Counted from the stretch's first letter, positions 37,691 to 48,754 are shown. The stretch is 64,000 nt of DNA from Methylocella sp. (GCA_037200525.1 JBBCGG010000001.1:2026501-2090500), one strand, 5' to 3'. The notes: a model not told the origin generated them from the sequence alone. Numbers and translations: made by a program.

Positions 37691-38012
37691 GAAAGCCTAT
37701 CGCACCTCTTGCGCCACCGTGATCGCGGAGGAAATCCGAAGCCTTAACCGCCCGCGTCGATTCGGCAACTGCGCCGATTTGTCGATTTGTCACGCTTTCG
37801 TGGTGTTACCAAGACCATCTTGCGCCGAGTTTCAAGCTCGTCGGGCTTTCTCCAACGGGATTATGGCGAGAAAGCGCAAGCCGCCGCGTTAGATCCGCCC
37901 GCGGGCGACAAAGTTTGCGTGATGCGGCATCAAATCGGATGTATCGATAGTCAGCGGCGGCCGCATAAGCGTGCGCCCTTGATCCAGAAAAATTGGCGAT
38001 GTGCGGACGCTT
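37691..38012. other. Intergenic region
   Basis: No gene recognised in 322 bp. A 25-codon minus-strand frame (MRPPLTIDTSD...) starts at about 37967 and is preceded by AAGGG, but it has no known relatives. Otherwise nothing stands out. Confidence 0.4.
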
Positions 38013-38366
38013 TCAGTTCTTATTGCCGCAGGCGACAAGGAATGCGCCGGGCGCGAGGTCGGTAGGCCGGCCTTCTCCAAGCGTCGCAGGAATGTCTTCC
38101 GCACGGCCAAAAGCGCTTGAGGCTTTAAGCCCATGCGCCTCGCACCAGGCGTTCGCGACGATGAGCCCGCAGGCCGATTTCGTCGTCAGGCAGTCCTGAA
38201 AACCATAGCCATCGTCCGCCGGGATGACCAGAATGTGAGTTCCGGCGGCTTTAGCCGAGAGGCCGAACGCGAAAACCGCCAGAATGCCGCCAATGAGAAA
38301 AAGCACGGCGCGAAAGATTTTGCGGCGCTGATCGAGGACGATCGCATTGAGCGTGTTGGCGGGCAT
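38013..38366 (-). CDS. Hypothetical exported protein
   Basis: A 117 aa protein of unknown function with a transmembrane or signal helix (IFRAVLFLIGGILAVFAFGLSAKAAG, given as two parts: IFRAVLFLIGGILA and VFAFGLSAKAAG), followed by HILVIPADDGYGFQDCLTTKSACGLIVANAWCEAHG written here only in part as IPADDGYGFQDCL and ANAWCEAHG. Four Cys residues in the exported part could form two disulfides. ATG 38366 is chosen for GAGAA upstream; the frame is open further to 38600 without homology. Confidence 0.55.
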   Translation of the reverse strand: MPANTLNAIVLDQRRKIFRAVLFLIGGILAVFAFGLSAKAAGTHILVIPADDGYGFQDCLTTKSACGLIVANAWCEAHGLKASSAFGRAEDIPATLGEGRPTDLAPGAFLVACGNKN

Positions 38367-38666
38367 GGAATTCTCGCGCTTGGCTTCAGATGGCGAGCCT
38401 ATTCTGTCGAAATCGCTTGAAAAATCCGTTAACCGCCGCAAACTAACCGGCCGGCAAGCCGAAAAGCTTGACGTCGGGCTTTTCGCGCGCATATTTACGG
38501 CATGACGCGCTTGACCGGCATGGGCCGGACCATCACCTTTGCGGTAATTGCAATTTGCATCGGCTAGCCTTGCCGCTGGCTGGAGCCGTCTTGTCCTCAT
38601 AAGAGTTCAATCTCGACACCCAAAGCCAGCCAAGGCTCAAGAAGTCAGCAGGCTCGAGGGAAATGT

Positions 38667-40019
38667 ATGTCGTTGCGGCTCTATAATACGCTGACGCGCC
38701 GGAAAGAGGTTTTTGAGCCGATCGACCGCTCGAACGTGCGCCTCTATGCCTGCGGCCCGACGGTCTATGATCATCTTCACATCGGCAACGGCCGGATGCT
38801 GATCGTCTTCGACCTGCTGTTTCGCGTGCTGCGCCATGTTTATGGCGAGACGCATGTGACATATGTCCGCAATATTACTGATGTCGACGACAAGATAAAC
38901 GCCCGCGCCGCGGAGCGAGGCGTCGATATACGGGTTCTGACCGACGAGATGACCGCCATCTTTCATGAGGACGCCGCAGCGCTTGGCTGCTTGACGCCGA
39001 CAGTCGAGCCGCGCGCGACGGACCATGTGCCCGGGATGATCGCGATCATCGAAAGGCTGATCGCCAATGGCAACGCCTATGTCGCGGAAAATCATGTCCT
39101 GTTCGATGTTCCGTCGATGCCCGACTATGGCCAGCTCTCGAAGCGGCCGTTGGACGATATGATTGCCGGCGCGCGCGTCGAGGTCGCGCCCTATAAGCGC
39201 GGCCCAATGGACTTCGTTTTGTGGAAGCCCTCGTCACCCAATGAACCCGGCTGGCAAAGCCCCTGGGGCCGCGGCAGGCCGGGCTGGCATATCGAGTGCT
39301 CCGCGATGAGCCGCGAGTATCTTGGCGAGGTGTTCGACATTCATGGCGGCGGCATCGACCTGGTGTTTCCCCATCACGAAAACGAGGTCGCGCAAACCCG
39401 CTGCGCCTTTGGCCATGATGTCATGGCCAATGTCTGGATGCACAACGGCCATTTGCAGGTCGAAGGCGAGAAGATGTCCAAGAGTCTCGGGAATTTCGTG
39501 ACGATCCGGGACCTTTGGGCAAGCGAGAAATTTGGCGGCCGCGCATGGGATGGCGCTGTCTTGCGGTTCGCCATGCTGCGCACGCATTATCGCCAGCCGA
39601 TCGACTTTACGGTCAAGGCTTTGGAGGAGGCGAGGCAGACTCTGATCGAATGGCGGAGAGCTTGCAACGGCGTTTTGCGCGAGATGGCGAGCGACGAATT
39701 CATCGAGGCTTTGGCCGATGATCTCAATACGCCAAGAGCGATCGCTGAGTTGCACGCCCTGAAGGCGAAACGGCCGGGGGCTCTTCTTGGCGGCTTGGCG
39801 TTGATTGGGGTTGATCTTGAGAGTCTCGCTCAGGACACAGTCGTCGCTGAGATGGTCTTATCTTCGGCCGAAATTGAAGCTCTGATCGCCGCGCGTGAAG
39901 ATGCGCGCAAAAATAAAAACTGGACCGAGTCCGATCGTCTGCGCGACGAACTCGATGCAATGGGCATTGCGCTGAAAGACAATAAGGGCGGCGCGACGAG
40001 CTGGGAGGTTAAGCGATGA
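38667..40019 (+). CDS. cysS: Cysteine-tRNA ligase
   Basis: A class I aminoacyl-tRNA synthetase of 450 aa that charges tRNA(Cys). The zinc-binding and HIGH-like motif [17 protein letters not shown] is near residues 27-43, with further zinc ligands in IECSAMS and [10 protein letters not shown], and the KMSKS loop is [11 protein letters not shown]. Its TGA overlaps the GNAT start (ATGA), and the GNAT stop in turn overlaps cimA, so the three form a coupled operon. Confidence 0.93.
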   Translation: MSLRLYNTLTRRKEVFEPIDRSNVRLYACGPTVYDHLHIGNGRMLIVFDLLFRVLRHVYGETHVTYVRNITDVDDKINARAAERGVDIRVLTDEMTAIFHEDAAALGCLTPTVEPRATDHVPGMIAIIERLIANGNAYVAENHVLFDVPSMPDYGQLSKRPLDDMIAGARVEVAPYKRGPMDFVLWKPSSPNEPGWQSPWGRGRPGWHIECSAMSREYLGEVFDIHGGGIDLVFPHHENEVAQTRCAFGHDVMANVWMHNGHLQVEGEKMSKSLGNFVTIRDLWASEKFGGRAWDGAVLRFAMLRTHYRQPIDFTVKALEEARQTLIEWRRACNGVLREMASDEFIEALADDLNTPRAIAELHALKAKRPGALLGGLALIGVDLESLAQDTVVAEMVLSSAEIEALIAAREDARKNKNWTESDRLRDELDAMGIALKDNKGGATSWEVKR

Positions 40020-40510
40020 ACGCCACCGCCGCTTTCCCAAAGCCCTCGCTGCGGCCGTATCTTGCCGCTGATTTGCCGCTGCTAGCCGAGATCCGGCTTG
40101 CGGCCATCGAGGAATTGACCGTTGAGGATTATGACGAGGCGCAGCGCCGCGCCTGGGCCGATTCCGCCAACGATGAAGAGGGGCTTGGCGAAACGCTCAA
40201 GAATGGCTTGAGCATCATCGCGCTGATCGGCGGCGCGCCGGTCGGCTTCATCGTGCTCGCGGACGGCGGCCTGATTGATCAACTCTATATCCATCCGGCT
40301 GTCGCGCGCACCGGCGTCGCCAGCGCTTTATGCGAGGCCATAGAAAAGCTCGCGTCGGCGCGAAAGATCGAAAGCCTTGTCGTTGACGCCAGCGACACCG
40401 CAAAACCCCTATTCGAGCGACGCGGCTATATCGCCGAACGCCGCAATACGATCGCCGTCGATGACGTGTGGATCGGCAATACGCGGATGAAAAAGAAGCT
40501 GTCGCAATGA
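40016..40510 (+). CDS. GNAT-family N-acetyltransferase
   Basis: A 164 aa protein with the GNAT pattern: N-terminal [22 protein letters not shown], the core strand [28 protein letters not shown] with the acetyl-CoA loop [15 protein letters not shown], and the C-terminal [17 protein letters not shown]. Resembles YafP/PA4866-type uncharacterised acetyltransferases. Overlaps cysS (ATGA) and cimA (4 bp), so it is co-translated with both. Substrate unknown. Confidence 0.78.
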   Translation: MNATAAFPKPSLRPYLAADLPLLAEIRLAAIEELTVEDYDEAQRRAWADSANDEEGLGETLKNGLSIIALIGGAPVGFIVLADGGLIDQLYIHPAVARTGVASALCEAIEKLASARKIESLVVDASDTAKPLFERRGYIAERRNTIAVDDVWIGNTRMKKKLSQ

Positions 40511-42126
40511 CTAGAGAGCGCATCACACTCTTCGACACGACTTTGCGCGATGGCGCGCAAACCACCGGCGTTGACTTTTCACTCGCCGACAAGCGCCACA
40601 TCGCGACCTTGCTGGATGGGCTCGGCCTCGATTATATCGAGGGCGGCTATCCAGGCGCCAATCTGACCGACACGGAGCTTTTCGCGAAAAAGCCGACCTT
40701 GCATCAGGCCCGTTTAGCCGCCTTCGGAATGATCAAGAGGGCGGGGCGGTCCGTCGAAAATGATCCGGGTCTTGCGAACTTGTTCGAGGCCGACGCCGAT
40801 GCGATCACCTTCGTCGCCAAGACCTGGGATTATCACGTTCGCGTCGCGCTCGGCGCAACGCTCGAGGAAAATCTCGAGGGGATCGCGAAATCGATCGAAG
40901 CGGCTTTGTCGCATCAGCGCGAGGTCATTCTCGACTGCGAACATTTCTTCGATGGGTTCAAAGCCAACCGCGATTATGCGCTGGCCTGCGCCCGCACGGC
41001 CTATGCCGCGGGTGCGCGCTGGATCGTGCTATGCGACACCAATGGCGGCACGCTGCCGCATGAGATCGAGCCCATCGTCGCGGCGGTGAGCGCGCATGTG
41101 CCCGGCGATCATCTCGGCATTCACGCGCATAACGATACGGAGAACGCAGTCGCCAATTCTCTGGCGGCGGTGCGCGCCGGCGTGCGGCAGATTCAAGGGA
41201 CGCTGAACGGCCTCGGGGAGCGCTGCGGCAACGCCAATCTCACATCGATCATTCCGACGCTTTTGTTGAAGCCCGCTTACGCGGAGGCTTTTGAGATCGG
41301 CGTGCCGCTCGAGAAACTCGCAACGCTCACGAAAGTCAGCCATACGCTGGATGAATTGCTCAATCGCGCGCCGAACCACCATGCGCCCTATGTCGGGGCC
41401 TCGGCTTTCGCCACCAAGGCGGGCATTCACGCTTCGGCGGTGATGAAAGAGCCGCAGACTTATGAGCATGTCGCGCCCGAGGCCGTCGGCAACAAGCGCC
41501 GCCTTCTGGTGTCGGATCAGGCCGGCAAATCCAATATTCTCGCCGAACTGGAGCGGATCGGCGTCCGCGTCGAAAAAGACGATGATCGTCTGTTGCGGCT
41601 TCTCGAAGAGGTCAAGCAAAAAGAGGCGCTGGGCTATGCTTACGAGGGAGCCGAAGCCTCATTTGAATTGCTGGCGCGGCGCGTTCTGGGCGAGGTCCCG
41701 AATTATTTCGAGGTTGAGCGTTTTCGCGTCGATGTCGAGCGGCGCCATAATGCGCAGGGCGATCTCGTTTCGGTTTCGGAGGCCATCGTCAAGGTGCGCG
41801 TCGATGGCGAGGTCTTGATCTCCGCCGCTGAAGGGAAGGGGCCGGTCAATGCGCTCGATCTCGCCTTGCGCAAGGACCTCGGCCGCTATCAGCGCTTTAT
41901 CGAGGATCTCGAACTCATCGATTATCGCGTGCGCGTTTTCCAGGGCGGCACGGATGCGGTGACGCGCGTGCTGATCGAATTTCGCGACGCCAGCGGCGAA
42001 TGTTGGACGACGGTCGGCGTCTCGGCGAATATCATCGACGCCTCGTTCCAGGCGCTGACCGACGCCATCACCTACAAGCTGCTGAAATCCGGCGCGGAGA
42101 AAAAGGCGATCTATCTGGTGTCGTAG
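40507..42126 (+). CDS. cimA: (R)-citramalate synthase
   Basis: Condenses acetyl-CoA and pyruvate to citramalate, feeding threonine-independent isoleucine synthesis. The 539 aa protein begins FDTTLRDGAQTTGVDFSL (HMGL-like barrel), has DTNGGTLPHEIE and GIHAHNDTENAVANSLAAV, and ends with a LeuA allosteric domain where leucine or isoleucine feedback usually acts. CimA rather than LeuA/NifV is indicated by EGGYPGANLTDTELF and its length. ATG 40507 overlaps the GNAT stop. The 3' end overlaps the convergent TonB-like gene by 16 bp. Confidence 0.9.
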   Translation: MTRERITLFDTTLRDGAQTTGVDFSLADKRHIATLLDGLGLDYIEGGYPGANLTDTELFAKKPTLHQARLAAFGMIKRAGRSVENDPGLANLFEADADAITFVAKTWDYHVRVALGATLEENLEGIAKSIEAALSHQREVILDCEHFFDGFKANRDYALACARTAYAAGARWIVLCDTNGGTLPHEIEPIVAAVSAHVPGDHLGIHAHNDTENAVANSLAAVRAGVRQIQGTLNGLGERCGNANLTSIIPTLLLKPAYAEAFEIGVPLEKLATLTKVSHTLDELLNRAPNHHAPYVGASAFATKAGIHASAVMKEPQTYEHVAPEAVGNKRRLLVSDQAGKSNILAELERIGVRVEKDDDRLLRLLEEVKQKEALGYAYEGAEASFELLARRVLGEVPNYFEVERFRVDVERRHNAQGDLVSVSEAIVKVRVDGEVLISAAEGKGPVNALDLALRKDLGRYQRFIEDLELIDYRVRVFQGGTDAVTRVLIEFRDASGECWTTVGVSANIIDASFQALTDAITYKLLKSGAEKKAIYLVS

Positions 42127-43073
42127 TGGAACCAGATCGCGTGCGGCTCGCCGTGCGGAGGCGCGGGGAAGGGCGCCGCGCGGCGCACCGCGTTGAGCGC
42201 GGCGGCGTCAAGGGAAGGGCTTCCGCTGGCGTGGTAAATCGCCTGATGCGTCAGATTGCCAAGGTCGTCGACGTAGAAGGCGACGATCCCTTCGGCCTGT
42301 AGATGGGACGCCTCGAGGCCGGGCGGGAAATGCATCTGGCGCATGATCAAGCCATAGAGAATAGACAGATAACTTGTCTTGGCCGTTCCGCCTCCGACGG
42401 GCGAGGGCCTTGCGGCCGATCCGAGGCGATACTCCGGCACGGCGGACAAAGCCGCCAACTGATCCGCCACGCTGGTCTTTTTCGATTTCGTCGTCGGCGC
42501 CTTGCTCTCGACCGGCGCTTTCTTTTCGGTTGGCTTCTTGTCCGGCGACGGCGCGGCCTTGTCGAGCGGCTCGGCGTCCGGGTTCGAGTCGGCAAGTTTT
42601 GCCGGCGCCTCTTCCTCCGGCGCCTTTATGTCGGCGTCAGGCGTCGTTTCCGGTGGTTTTGGCGGGGCCGGCGTCTGCGCGCTCTGTTCGGTCGGCGGCG
42701 CAACGCGCTGCGCCTGCGTCTCTTTGTTGGGCGCCTCGCGTTCTATCGTCTCCTTATTGGCGTCCCTTGGCGCGTCGCGGGCGATTTGCTCGTCTTCCAC
42801 CATCTTTTGCTTCGGCTGCTTTTGCGGCTGCTGCTGTGGCGGGGGCGGCGGAGGCGGCGGCGGCTCGACCTTCGGCTCGGGAATCTCGGTGACGAGCTCG
42901 ACGGGGATTTCCTCCGCAGGCGGGCTGAGGTTGGTTGTCTCCGTTATCAACACAATCGCCAGCAGAACGGCGTGGGCGAGAAAACATGCAGCCAGAATGC
43001 CGATGAATCGCCGACGAGCCGCTTTCGATGGATCGGGCGGCGGGATCAGGCGCTCGGCGTTTTCTGCCTTCAT
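42111..43073 (-). CDS. TonB-family energy transducer-like protein
   Basis: A 320 aa protein: cytoplasmic start, one helix (RRFIGILAACFLAHAVLLAI), a long Pro/Glu/Lys-rich periplasmic linker (PPPPPPPPPQQQPQKQPK), and a C-terminal TonB-like domain (EGIVAFYVDDLGNLTHQAIY...SLDAAALNAVRRAAPFPAPP). TonB proteins pass proton motive force from ExbBD to outer membrane receptors. ExbB/ExbD are not in the window. ATG 43073 is listed; GTG 43106 is an alternative. Confidence 0.75.
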   Translation of the reverse strand: MKAENAERLIPPPDPSKAARRRFIGILAACFLAHAVLLAIVLITETTNLSPPAEEIPVELVTEIPEPKVEPPPPPPPPPQQQPQKQPKQKMVEDEQIARDAPRDANKETIEREAPNKETQAQRVAPPTEQSAQTPAPPKPPETTPDADIKAPEEEAPAKLADSNPDAEPLDKAAPSPDKKPTEKKAPVESKAPTTKSKKTSVADQLAALSAVPEYRLGSAARPSPVGGGTAKTSYLSILYGLIMRQMHFPPGLEASHLQAEGIVAFYVDDLGNLTHQAIYHASGSPSLDAAALNAVRRAAPFPAPPHGEPHAIWFHYDTR

Positions 43074-43162
43074 GGCCGTATCGGAGATCAAATAGGCATA
43101 AGTCACAATGTCTCGCGATCACAAAGCGGCGTCGCTGTCAACAAGCCATGAAGTCAGACGCT

Positions 43163-43798
43163 TTACAATCGCGGATCTACGGTCTCTTTGCGGACGCCCA
43201 AAAGCTCAGCCTCGGCCGCCGCAGCTTGGATCATCGGCAGAATATCTTCGATTTTCTCGGCTACAAGGTAGCGAATTTCGAATGAAGGCCGAATAAAGCG
43301 CCGCTCGCGCATATGGGCGAAAAGATTGAGCAAAGGCTGCCAAAAACCGCCAATATCGGCGATCACCACCGGTTTGGTGTGACGCTCAAGCTGGACCCAG
43401 GTCAGTTGCTCGACCATCTCTTCCAAGGTGCCGATGCCGCCCGGCAGCGCGACAAAAGCGTCGGCCCGCTCAAACATCAGGCGTTTGCGCGTATGCATAT
43501 CCGGGACGACGATGCACTCTTGAATATCCGGCAGAGGCTTGTCTTTGCGCAGCAAAAAGTCCGGGATGATCCCGGTGACCTCGCCGCCGGCCGCGTGCGC
43601 CGCGCGGGCGATCGCCCCCATGAGGCCGTTGCATCCGCCGCCATAGATAAGCCCGATGCCGGCCTTCGCCATGATTTTGCCAAAGCTCGCCGCCGCCGCT
43701 TCATAAATGGGGTCCTCGCCTTGGGCGGAGCCGCAATAGACGCAAATATTTCGGATGCGGCGAGGGGCCTCCTCGACGTCTGTGTGTTCAAAAGACAT
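43163..43798 (-). CDS. LOG family protein (TIGR00730), cytokinin nucleotide phosphoribohydrolase-like
   Basis: A 211 aa Rossmann-fold protein with the LOG signature PGGIGTLEEM and the N-terminal ICVYCGSAQGEDP plus GIGLIYGGGCNGLMGAIA. LOG enzymes cleave nucleoside monophosphates (such as cytokinin riboside 5'-monophosphate) to base and ribose-phosphate. ATG 43798 (MSFEHTDVEE) is preferred over the upstream open frame. Natural substrate in bacteria is uncertain. Confidence 0.85.
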   Translation of the reverse strand: MSFEHTDVEEAPRRIRNICVYCGSAQGEDPIYEAAAASFGKIMAKAGIGLIYGGGCNGLMGAIARAAHAAGGEVTGIIPDFLLRKDKPLPDIQECIVVPDMHTRKRLMFERADAFVALPGGIGTLEEMVEQLTWVQLERHTKPVVIADIGGFWQPLLNLFAHMRERRFIRPSFEIRYLVAEKIEDILPMIQAAAAEAELLGVRKETVDPRL

Positions 43799-44045
43799 GG
43801 CTTCGTTGTTACCCGTCGCCCATAATGGGTCAAGAGGAGCGCTCGAAATCGGCGCATTTCGCTCCGTTTTGGGCGCGCGCAAATAATTTTAAAGCATGAT
43901 TGCGAAAACCTCGCGCAATTTCTGAATGAAAGCATGGTTGATTCAATTTGAAGCGGCGATGGTCTAAAATCGATTTGACGCACTAAGCGAGGCGAATCGG
44001 TCGGCTTTGCTAATGCCGCCGCTTTGGGGATGGGAGGGCTAGTCT

Positions 44046-44513
44046 GTGGCGCGCCAAAAAGCCATTGCGCTTCCGCTTGGCCTCCTCTGCGCGCTGTTTC
44101 TGCTGATTGGCAGCGGGTTTTGGCCGCTCTTGCCTCCGGCCGAGGCGGAAAAGAAAACGGAGCTCATCGAGGCTCCCGACCTCATAACTGCGCCGCTGGA
44201 GCTTCACGCCGCCGCGCCGCCGATCTCGTCGTCGCCCGAAACTTTAAGCCAGCCAGAGCCGGTGGCGCAGCCGAGCATCGTCGCCGTTGACCTTGCGCCA
44301 GCGGAGGCGGCGGCTCCCGAGAGCGCAAAGAACGCCGCGCCAGCTACGATGACGGTGGTCCAGCCCGGCGACAATCTTTGGCGCATCAGCCGCCGATTCT
44401 TCGGGAAAGGGGGAAGCTATTCGCAGCTTTACCGGTCCAATCCATCGCTCGAGCGCGATCCGCAGAAAATCTATCCGGGACAAGTCATCCTCGTGCCAAA
44501 AGACCATGATTAG
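44046..44513 (+). CDS. LysM peptidoglycan-binding domain protein
   Basis: A 155 aa protein: N-terminal membrane anchor or signal (ALPLGLLCALFLLIGSG), Pro/Ala-rich linker, and a C-terminal LysM domain (TVVQPGDNLWRISRRFFGKG ... IYPGQVILVP, residues about 103-152). LysM binds peptidoglycan glycan. GTG 44046 is preceded by GGGAGGG, which fixes the start. Function in the envelope unknown. Confidence 0.82.
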   Translation: MARQKAIALPLGLLCALFLLIGSGFWPLLPPAEAEKKTELIEAPDLITAPLELHAAAPPISSSPETLSQPEPVAQPSIVAVDLAPAEAAAPESAKNAAPATMTVVQPGDNLWRISRRFFGKGGSYSQLYRSNPSLERDPQKIYPGQVILVPKDHD

Positions 44514-44733
44514 CGGCGTTGAGGAACGCAGAAGCATCCTTCAGGAATGACGGCCGCCGTTTATGGCCGACAGCGGTAACGGTTCGGTGAAGTCCTGGTT
44601 TTGAGCGGGAGGATTCTCCCGACCCGGCTATGCGTTCGGCAGGCGCGCCCTTATATAAGGCGAAGCCGCGCCCCTTGAGGCCGCCTCTCCCAGTCGTCTT
44701 GAACGGCGTCAGTTTTCCCAGCGATGGAGTGAG

Positions 44734-46728
44734 ATGTCACGCCGTTTTCCTATTGATTCTTCAATGCGAGCCGTCAAACCTCCGGTCAAAGCGCAATTCG
44801 GCGCGATGATGCGCCGGTTGTGGCCTTATATCTGGCCATCCGATCGCCCTGATCTGAAGAAGCGCATTTACGCCTCCATCGCCCTTTTGCTCGCGGCGAA
44901 GCTGATCACTATTGCGGTTCCCTATTCATTCAAATGGGCGACCGACTCGCTCGTCGATCCTGCGCGCGTCCCTGTCGCCGCGTTCATTGCGACGCCTCTC
45001 GTCTTGACGCTTCTATATGGCGTTCTGCGCGTCGCCATGGCGCTGTTGACGCAGGTCCGCGACGCCGTTTTCGCCGATGTCGCGATGCACGCCGTGCGGC
45101 GTCTGGCGAGCGATGTCTTCGCCCATCTGCATCTGTTGTCGCTGCGCTTCCACCTTGAGCGGAAGACCGGGGGCCTCACCCGGGTGCTCGAGCGCGGCCG
45201 CAATTCGATCGAGACGATCGTGCGCACGACGATGTTGACGGCGGTCCCGACAATCGTTGAATTCTGTCTGATCCTCGCCGTCTTTTTCGTCCAGTTCGAT
45301 TGGCGCTACGTCGCTTTGGTGGCGACGATGATCGCCGCCTATATGGCGTTCACTTTGACAGCGACCAATTGGCGGATCGGCATTCGCCGCGCCATGAACG
45401 AAAGCGACACCGACGCAAACACCAAGGCGATCGACAGCCTGCTCAATTTCGAGACGGTGAAATATTTCAACGCCGAGGAGCGCGAGAAACAGCGTTATGA
45501 CGTCTCGATCGCGCGCTATGAGCGGATGAGCGTCAAGACCTATACTTCGCTGGCTTGGCTCAATGCCGGGCAGGCGGTTATTTTCACTTTGGGTCTGACC
45601 GGCGTGATGATGTTGAGCATCGCCGGAGTGAAGAACGGCACCAATACGATCGGCGATTTCGTGTTGGTCAATGCGATGATGATTCAGCTCTATCAACCGC
45701 TGAACTTCATGGGCATGGTCTACCGCGACCTCAGACAATCGACGATCGATATCGAGATGATGTTCGATATCATGGCGCAAAATCCGGAGGTCGAAGATCG
45801 GCCGGGCGCAAAGCCGCTTGTCGCGGCCAAAGGCGCGATCCGCTTCGAGAATGTCTTCTTTCACTATGATGCGCGGCGACCAATTCTCAAGGGCGTGACG
45901 TTTGAGATCCCTGCTGGCAAGACGGTGGCGATCGTCGGGGCCTCGGGGGCGGGCAAATCCACAATCGCGCGTCTGATCTTCCGCTTTTACGAGCCCTCGT
46001 CCGGCCGCATCAGCATAGATGGACAGGACATCGCCATGGTGACGCAAACATCGTTGCGCGACGCGATCGGCATTGTTCCGCAGGATACCGTTCTGTTCAA
46101 CGACTCCGTCGCCTACAATATCCGCTATGGCCGCTTCGACGCCAGCGAGGCGGAGGTCAAGGATGCGGCGAGATCGGCGCAGATCGATCGATTCATTGAG
46201 CAGACGCCGGGCGGCTATGACGCGCAGGTTGGAGAGCGCGGGCTGAAGCTTTCCGGCGGCGAAAAGCAACGCGTTGCGATAGCGCGCACGATTTTGAAAG
46301 GGCCGCCGATTCTCATTCTCGATGAGGCGACGTCCGCACTCGATTCGTTTACGGAGCGCGAGATCCAGAATGCTCTCGATCGCGTCGCCAAAGGCCGCAC
46401 GACTTTGGTTATCGCGCATCGACTCGCAACTGTCGTCAACGCCGACGAGATCATCGTGCTCGACAAGGGCATGATCATTGAGCGCGGCTCGCATGACGAG
46501 TTGCTTGCGCGCGGCGGCCCCTATGCCGCCATGTGGGGTCGCCAATATGAAATCAGCCGCGCCGAAGAAACTTTGCGCCGCGCCGCGTTCGAGGAGGGCG
46601 GTCGGCTCACCATCAAGTTCGAGCCCGCAGATGGCGAAGAGCAATCGGACGAAGGACTGCTTGAGGCGGACGAGAGCGAGGATAGCGGCGCTCAAGGCCA
46701 ATCCCAAAAGGATGCCGCGAGCGTCTGA
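44734..46728 (+). CDS. Atm1-type ABC exporter (heavy-metal/Fe-S family)
   Basis: A 664 aa half-transporter with an N-terminal six-helix domain and a C-terminal ATPase: Walker [11 protein letters not shown]-loop region IVPQDTVLF, signature [14 protein letters not shown], Walker [13 protein letters not shown]. The sequence resembles mitochondrial Atm1/ABCB7 and bacterial AtmA, which export glutathione-linked sulfur or metal compounds. It follows a 220-bp gap without clear signals; psd lies downstream. Confidence 0.86.
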   Translation: MSRRFPIDSSMRAVKPPVKAQFGAMMRRLWPYIWPSDRPDLKKRIYASIALLLAAKLITIAVPYSFKWATDSLVDPARVPVAAFIATPLVLTLLYGVLRVAMALLTQVRDAVFADVAMHAVRRLASDVFAHLHLLSLRFHLERKTGGLTRVLERGRNSIETIVRTTMLTAVPTIVEFCLILAVFFVQFDWRYVALVATMIAAYMAFTLTATNWRIGIRRAMNESDTDANTKAIDSLLNFETVKYFNAEEREKQRYDVSIARYERMSVKTYTSLAWLNAGQAVIFTLGLTGVMMLSIAGVKNGTNTIGDFVLVNAMMIQLYQPLNFMGMVYRDLRQSTIDIEMMFDIMAQNPEVEDRPGAKPLVAAKGAIRFENVFFHYDARRPILKGVTFEIPAGKTVAIVGASGAGKSTIARLIFRFYEPSSGRISIDGQDIAMVTQTSLRDAIGIVPQDTVLFNDSVAYNIRYGRFDASEAEVKDAARSAQIDRFIEQTPGGYDAQVGERGLKLSGGEKQRVAIARTILKGPPILILDEATSALDSFTEREIQNALDRVAKGRTTLVIAHRLATVVNADEIIVLDKGMIIERGSHDELLARGGPYAAMWGRQYEISRAEETLRRAAFEEGGRLTIKFEPADGEEQSDEGLLEADESEDSGAQGQSQKDAASV

Positions 46729-46891
46729 GCGTCCGTTCAGGCGCTCAAAGTCGCGCCGGCCTGTCCCATCGGATGGCGCAAAGTCTCCAAATAGTCTCGC
46801 TGAGTCGAGGAGCTTTTTGATTTCGCCTTCCGATGTGCGAAAATCCAGCCGAGGCGGGCGCAACGCAAGATTGCGCGAAACGGGAAGCTCC

Positions 46892-47590
46892 ATGTCGATC
46901 ATCGATTCAATCCGCAGGCAGGTCACGCCCATCCATCCGGAGGGCTATATTTTTATCGCTTTTTTCGCTGTCGCGGCTCTCATTCTTGGCTCGTTTTATA
47001 GCCCGCTCGGCTGGATCGGCGGGATCGCGACGGCGTGGTGCGCGTATTTCTTCCGGGATCCCGTAAGGCAAACGCCGCTCGACGATGGGCTGGTGGTCTC
47101 CCCCGCCGATGGCATCATATCCTCGGTCGGCTACTACATACCGCCGCCCGAACTTGGCCTCGGCGTCGAGCCGATGCAGCGCATTTCCGTTTTCATGTCG
47201 GTCTTCGACTGCCACGTCAATCGCGCGCCGGTGAACGGCCGAGTGACGAAGATCGCATATAAGCCGGGCATTTTTCTCAACGCCGATCTCGACAAGGCGA
47301 GCGAAGACAATGAACGCAACGGAATTGTGATCGATACCGCCGGCGGCCGCTTCGGCGTCGTGCAGATCGCCGGGCTGATCGCGCGCCGCATCGTCTGTTT
47401 TGTGCGCCAGGGCGAAATTGTGGGGGTGGGCGACCGCCTCGGCTTGATCCGGTTCGGCTCGCGCGTCGATGTCTATTTGCCAGGGGCCGCGCGGTCGCTC
47501 GTAACGATCGGCTCCAAAGCGGTTGCAGGGGAGACCGTCCTCGCGGAATTGGGCGCCAACGGCCCGCGGCGCATGTTCAAATCGAGCTAG
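46892..47590 (+). CDS. psd: Phosphatidylserine decarboxylase proenzyme
   Basis: Makes phosphatidylethanolamine from phosphatidylserine at the inner membrane. The 232 aa protein is the short (PSD-A type) form with N-terminal hydrophobic segment ([16 protein letters not shown]), the FFRDP and [14 protein letters not shown] blocks, and the self-cleavage site FGSR (in [13 protein letters not shown]) where Ser becomes the pyruvoyl group. ATG 46892 follows GGGA; the long upstream open frame is a shadow of the ABC transporter gene. In related genomes pssA usually follows, but not here. Confidence 0.88.
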   Translation: MSIIDSIRRQVTPIHPEGYIFIAFFAVAALILGSFYSPLGWIGGIATAWCAYFFRDPVRQTPLDDGLVVSPADGIISSVGYYIPPPELGLGVEPMQRISVFMSVFDCHVNRAPVNGRVTKIAYKPGIFLNADLDKASEDNERNGIVIDTAGGRFGVVQIAGLIARRIVCFVRQGEIVGVGDRLGLIRFGSRVDVYLPGAARSLVTIGSKAVAGETVLAELGANGPRRMFKSS

Positions 47591-47616
47591 AGCAGAATAG
47601 GGCTATGGCGGGAAGT

Positions 47617-48192
47617 TTAATATCGCCGACTGTCATTTCCTCGCGCGTTGTTGAGCGCCGTTATGGTGTGGCCGCGCGGCGGACCCCACCTTAGCTGCAA
47701 CCACAGCAGCAACAGCCCGAACATCGGAACGATGAGGTCGGTATAGAAGATCACGCCTGCATTGCCGGGCGCGAAATCGTGAGCGGTCGCCATCTGACGG
47801 ACGTGGCCGGCCGCGGCGCCGAGCGTGAAGATGCTGAAGCCGGTCACCGCCGCAAGGCGGAGGTCGAAGCCTCTGAACGCGGCGAGGAATCCGATCACCG
47901 AAAAGCCAAGGCTGGCCACGCCGACTTCATACTGGAAGGGGCTGTCCGCCCAGCCGATGAATTCCGCCGCCATCCGCCCGAAAAAGACGTGCACTATGAA
48001 ATTGTAGAAGTAGCCGACGCCAATTGAGAAGAAAATAAACCATGAGAGCAGCTTCTCAATGAACATGGCGCCGCTGACGGGTCTCGGCGACCGAGCGATC
48101 GCGATGATTGAAAAGATTAGCCCGATGACCAAGAAGGTCACAGTGAAATTCGAGAGAATGAAGGTTATGGTCGCCGTGATCGTGCTGGCCAT
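47617..48192 (-). CDS. DUF6790-like membrane protein
   Basis: A 191 aa integral membrane protein with about five helices (ILSNFTVTFLVIGLIFSIIA, LLSWFIFFSIGVGYFYNFIV, GVASLGFSVIGFLAAF and two more). The arrangement, including the conserved-looking WADSPFQYEVG between helices, resembles DUF6790. Function unknown. ATG 48192 is selected; a longer frame to 48264 lacks support. Convergent with psd, 26 bp apart. Confidence 0.65.
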   Translation of the reverse strand: MASTITATITFILSNFTVTFLVIGLIFSIIAIARSPRPVSGAMFIEKLLSWFIFFSIGVGYFYNFIVHVFFGRMAAEFIGWADSPFQYEVGVASLGFSVIGFLAAFRGFDLRLAAVTGFSIFTLGAAAGHVRQMATAHDFAPGNAGVIFYTDLIVPMFGLLLLWLQLRWGPPRGHTITALNNARGNDSRRY

Positions 48193-48754
48193 GGAATGCC
48201 CGTCCGCCGTTAGGCGACAAAGAATGGCGCCTGCGCGCTCTTGCGTCCGATAACCCCGCGCCAAAACCCACTATAGGCGATTCTCCGCGCCTGCGCAGCC
48301 CGGATGGCGGAGACGATGCCGTCTGCGGAAAATTCCTGAGCTCAGACCTCATTGCTTGCCGGCGATCGCCCCGCGATCGCTTGAATGGCCTCGCCCGAGA
48401 TCAAACTCACTCCGGAAACGCCTAAATTCCGGCGAACGCGGGCCGAAGATCAGAGCCCCCACAGCGCCGTGCGGGCGGCGCCCTTCAATCGAGCTCCCGC
48501 GCGCTCATTGCTGTTGCGTCCGGGCGGTCCAGTCGGTAAAACAAAAACCAAGCGCTTTCATCTGTTTGGCCGATAGCAGAGCCTCGGTTCAATGGTCCAA
48601 CGCGATCGCGAAAACGAGAAATGGTCAATCGGACAGCGCCCCGCGCAAGACCAAAACGGTTGGGCGGAGACCCTGTCGGTTTTCATTGTGAGACCTATTG
48701 CACGATCAGGCGTCCGTTTCGGATGCATAGATCAACCGAACGTTTGGATTGCGG
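48193..48754. other. Long intergenic region before sppA
   Basis: A divergent 562-bp gap. Several GC-driven open frames (for example 48356-48691) have no protein character. No tRNA, riboswitch or repeat could be recognised. Confidence 0.45.
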
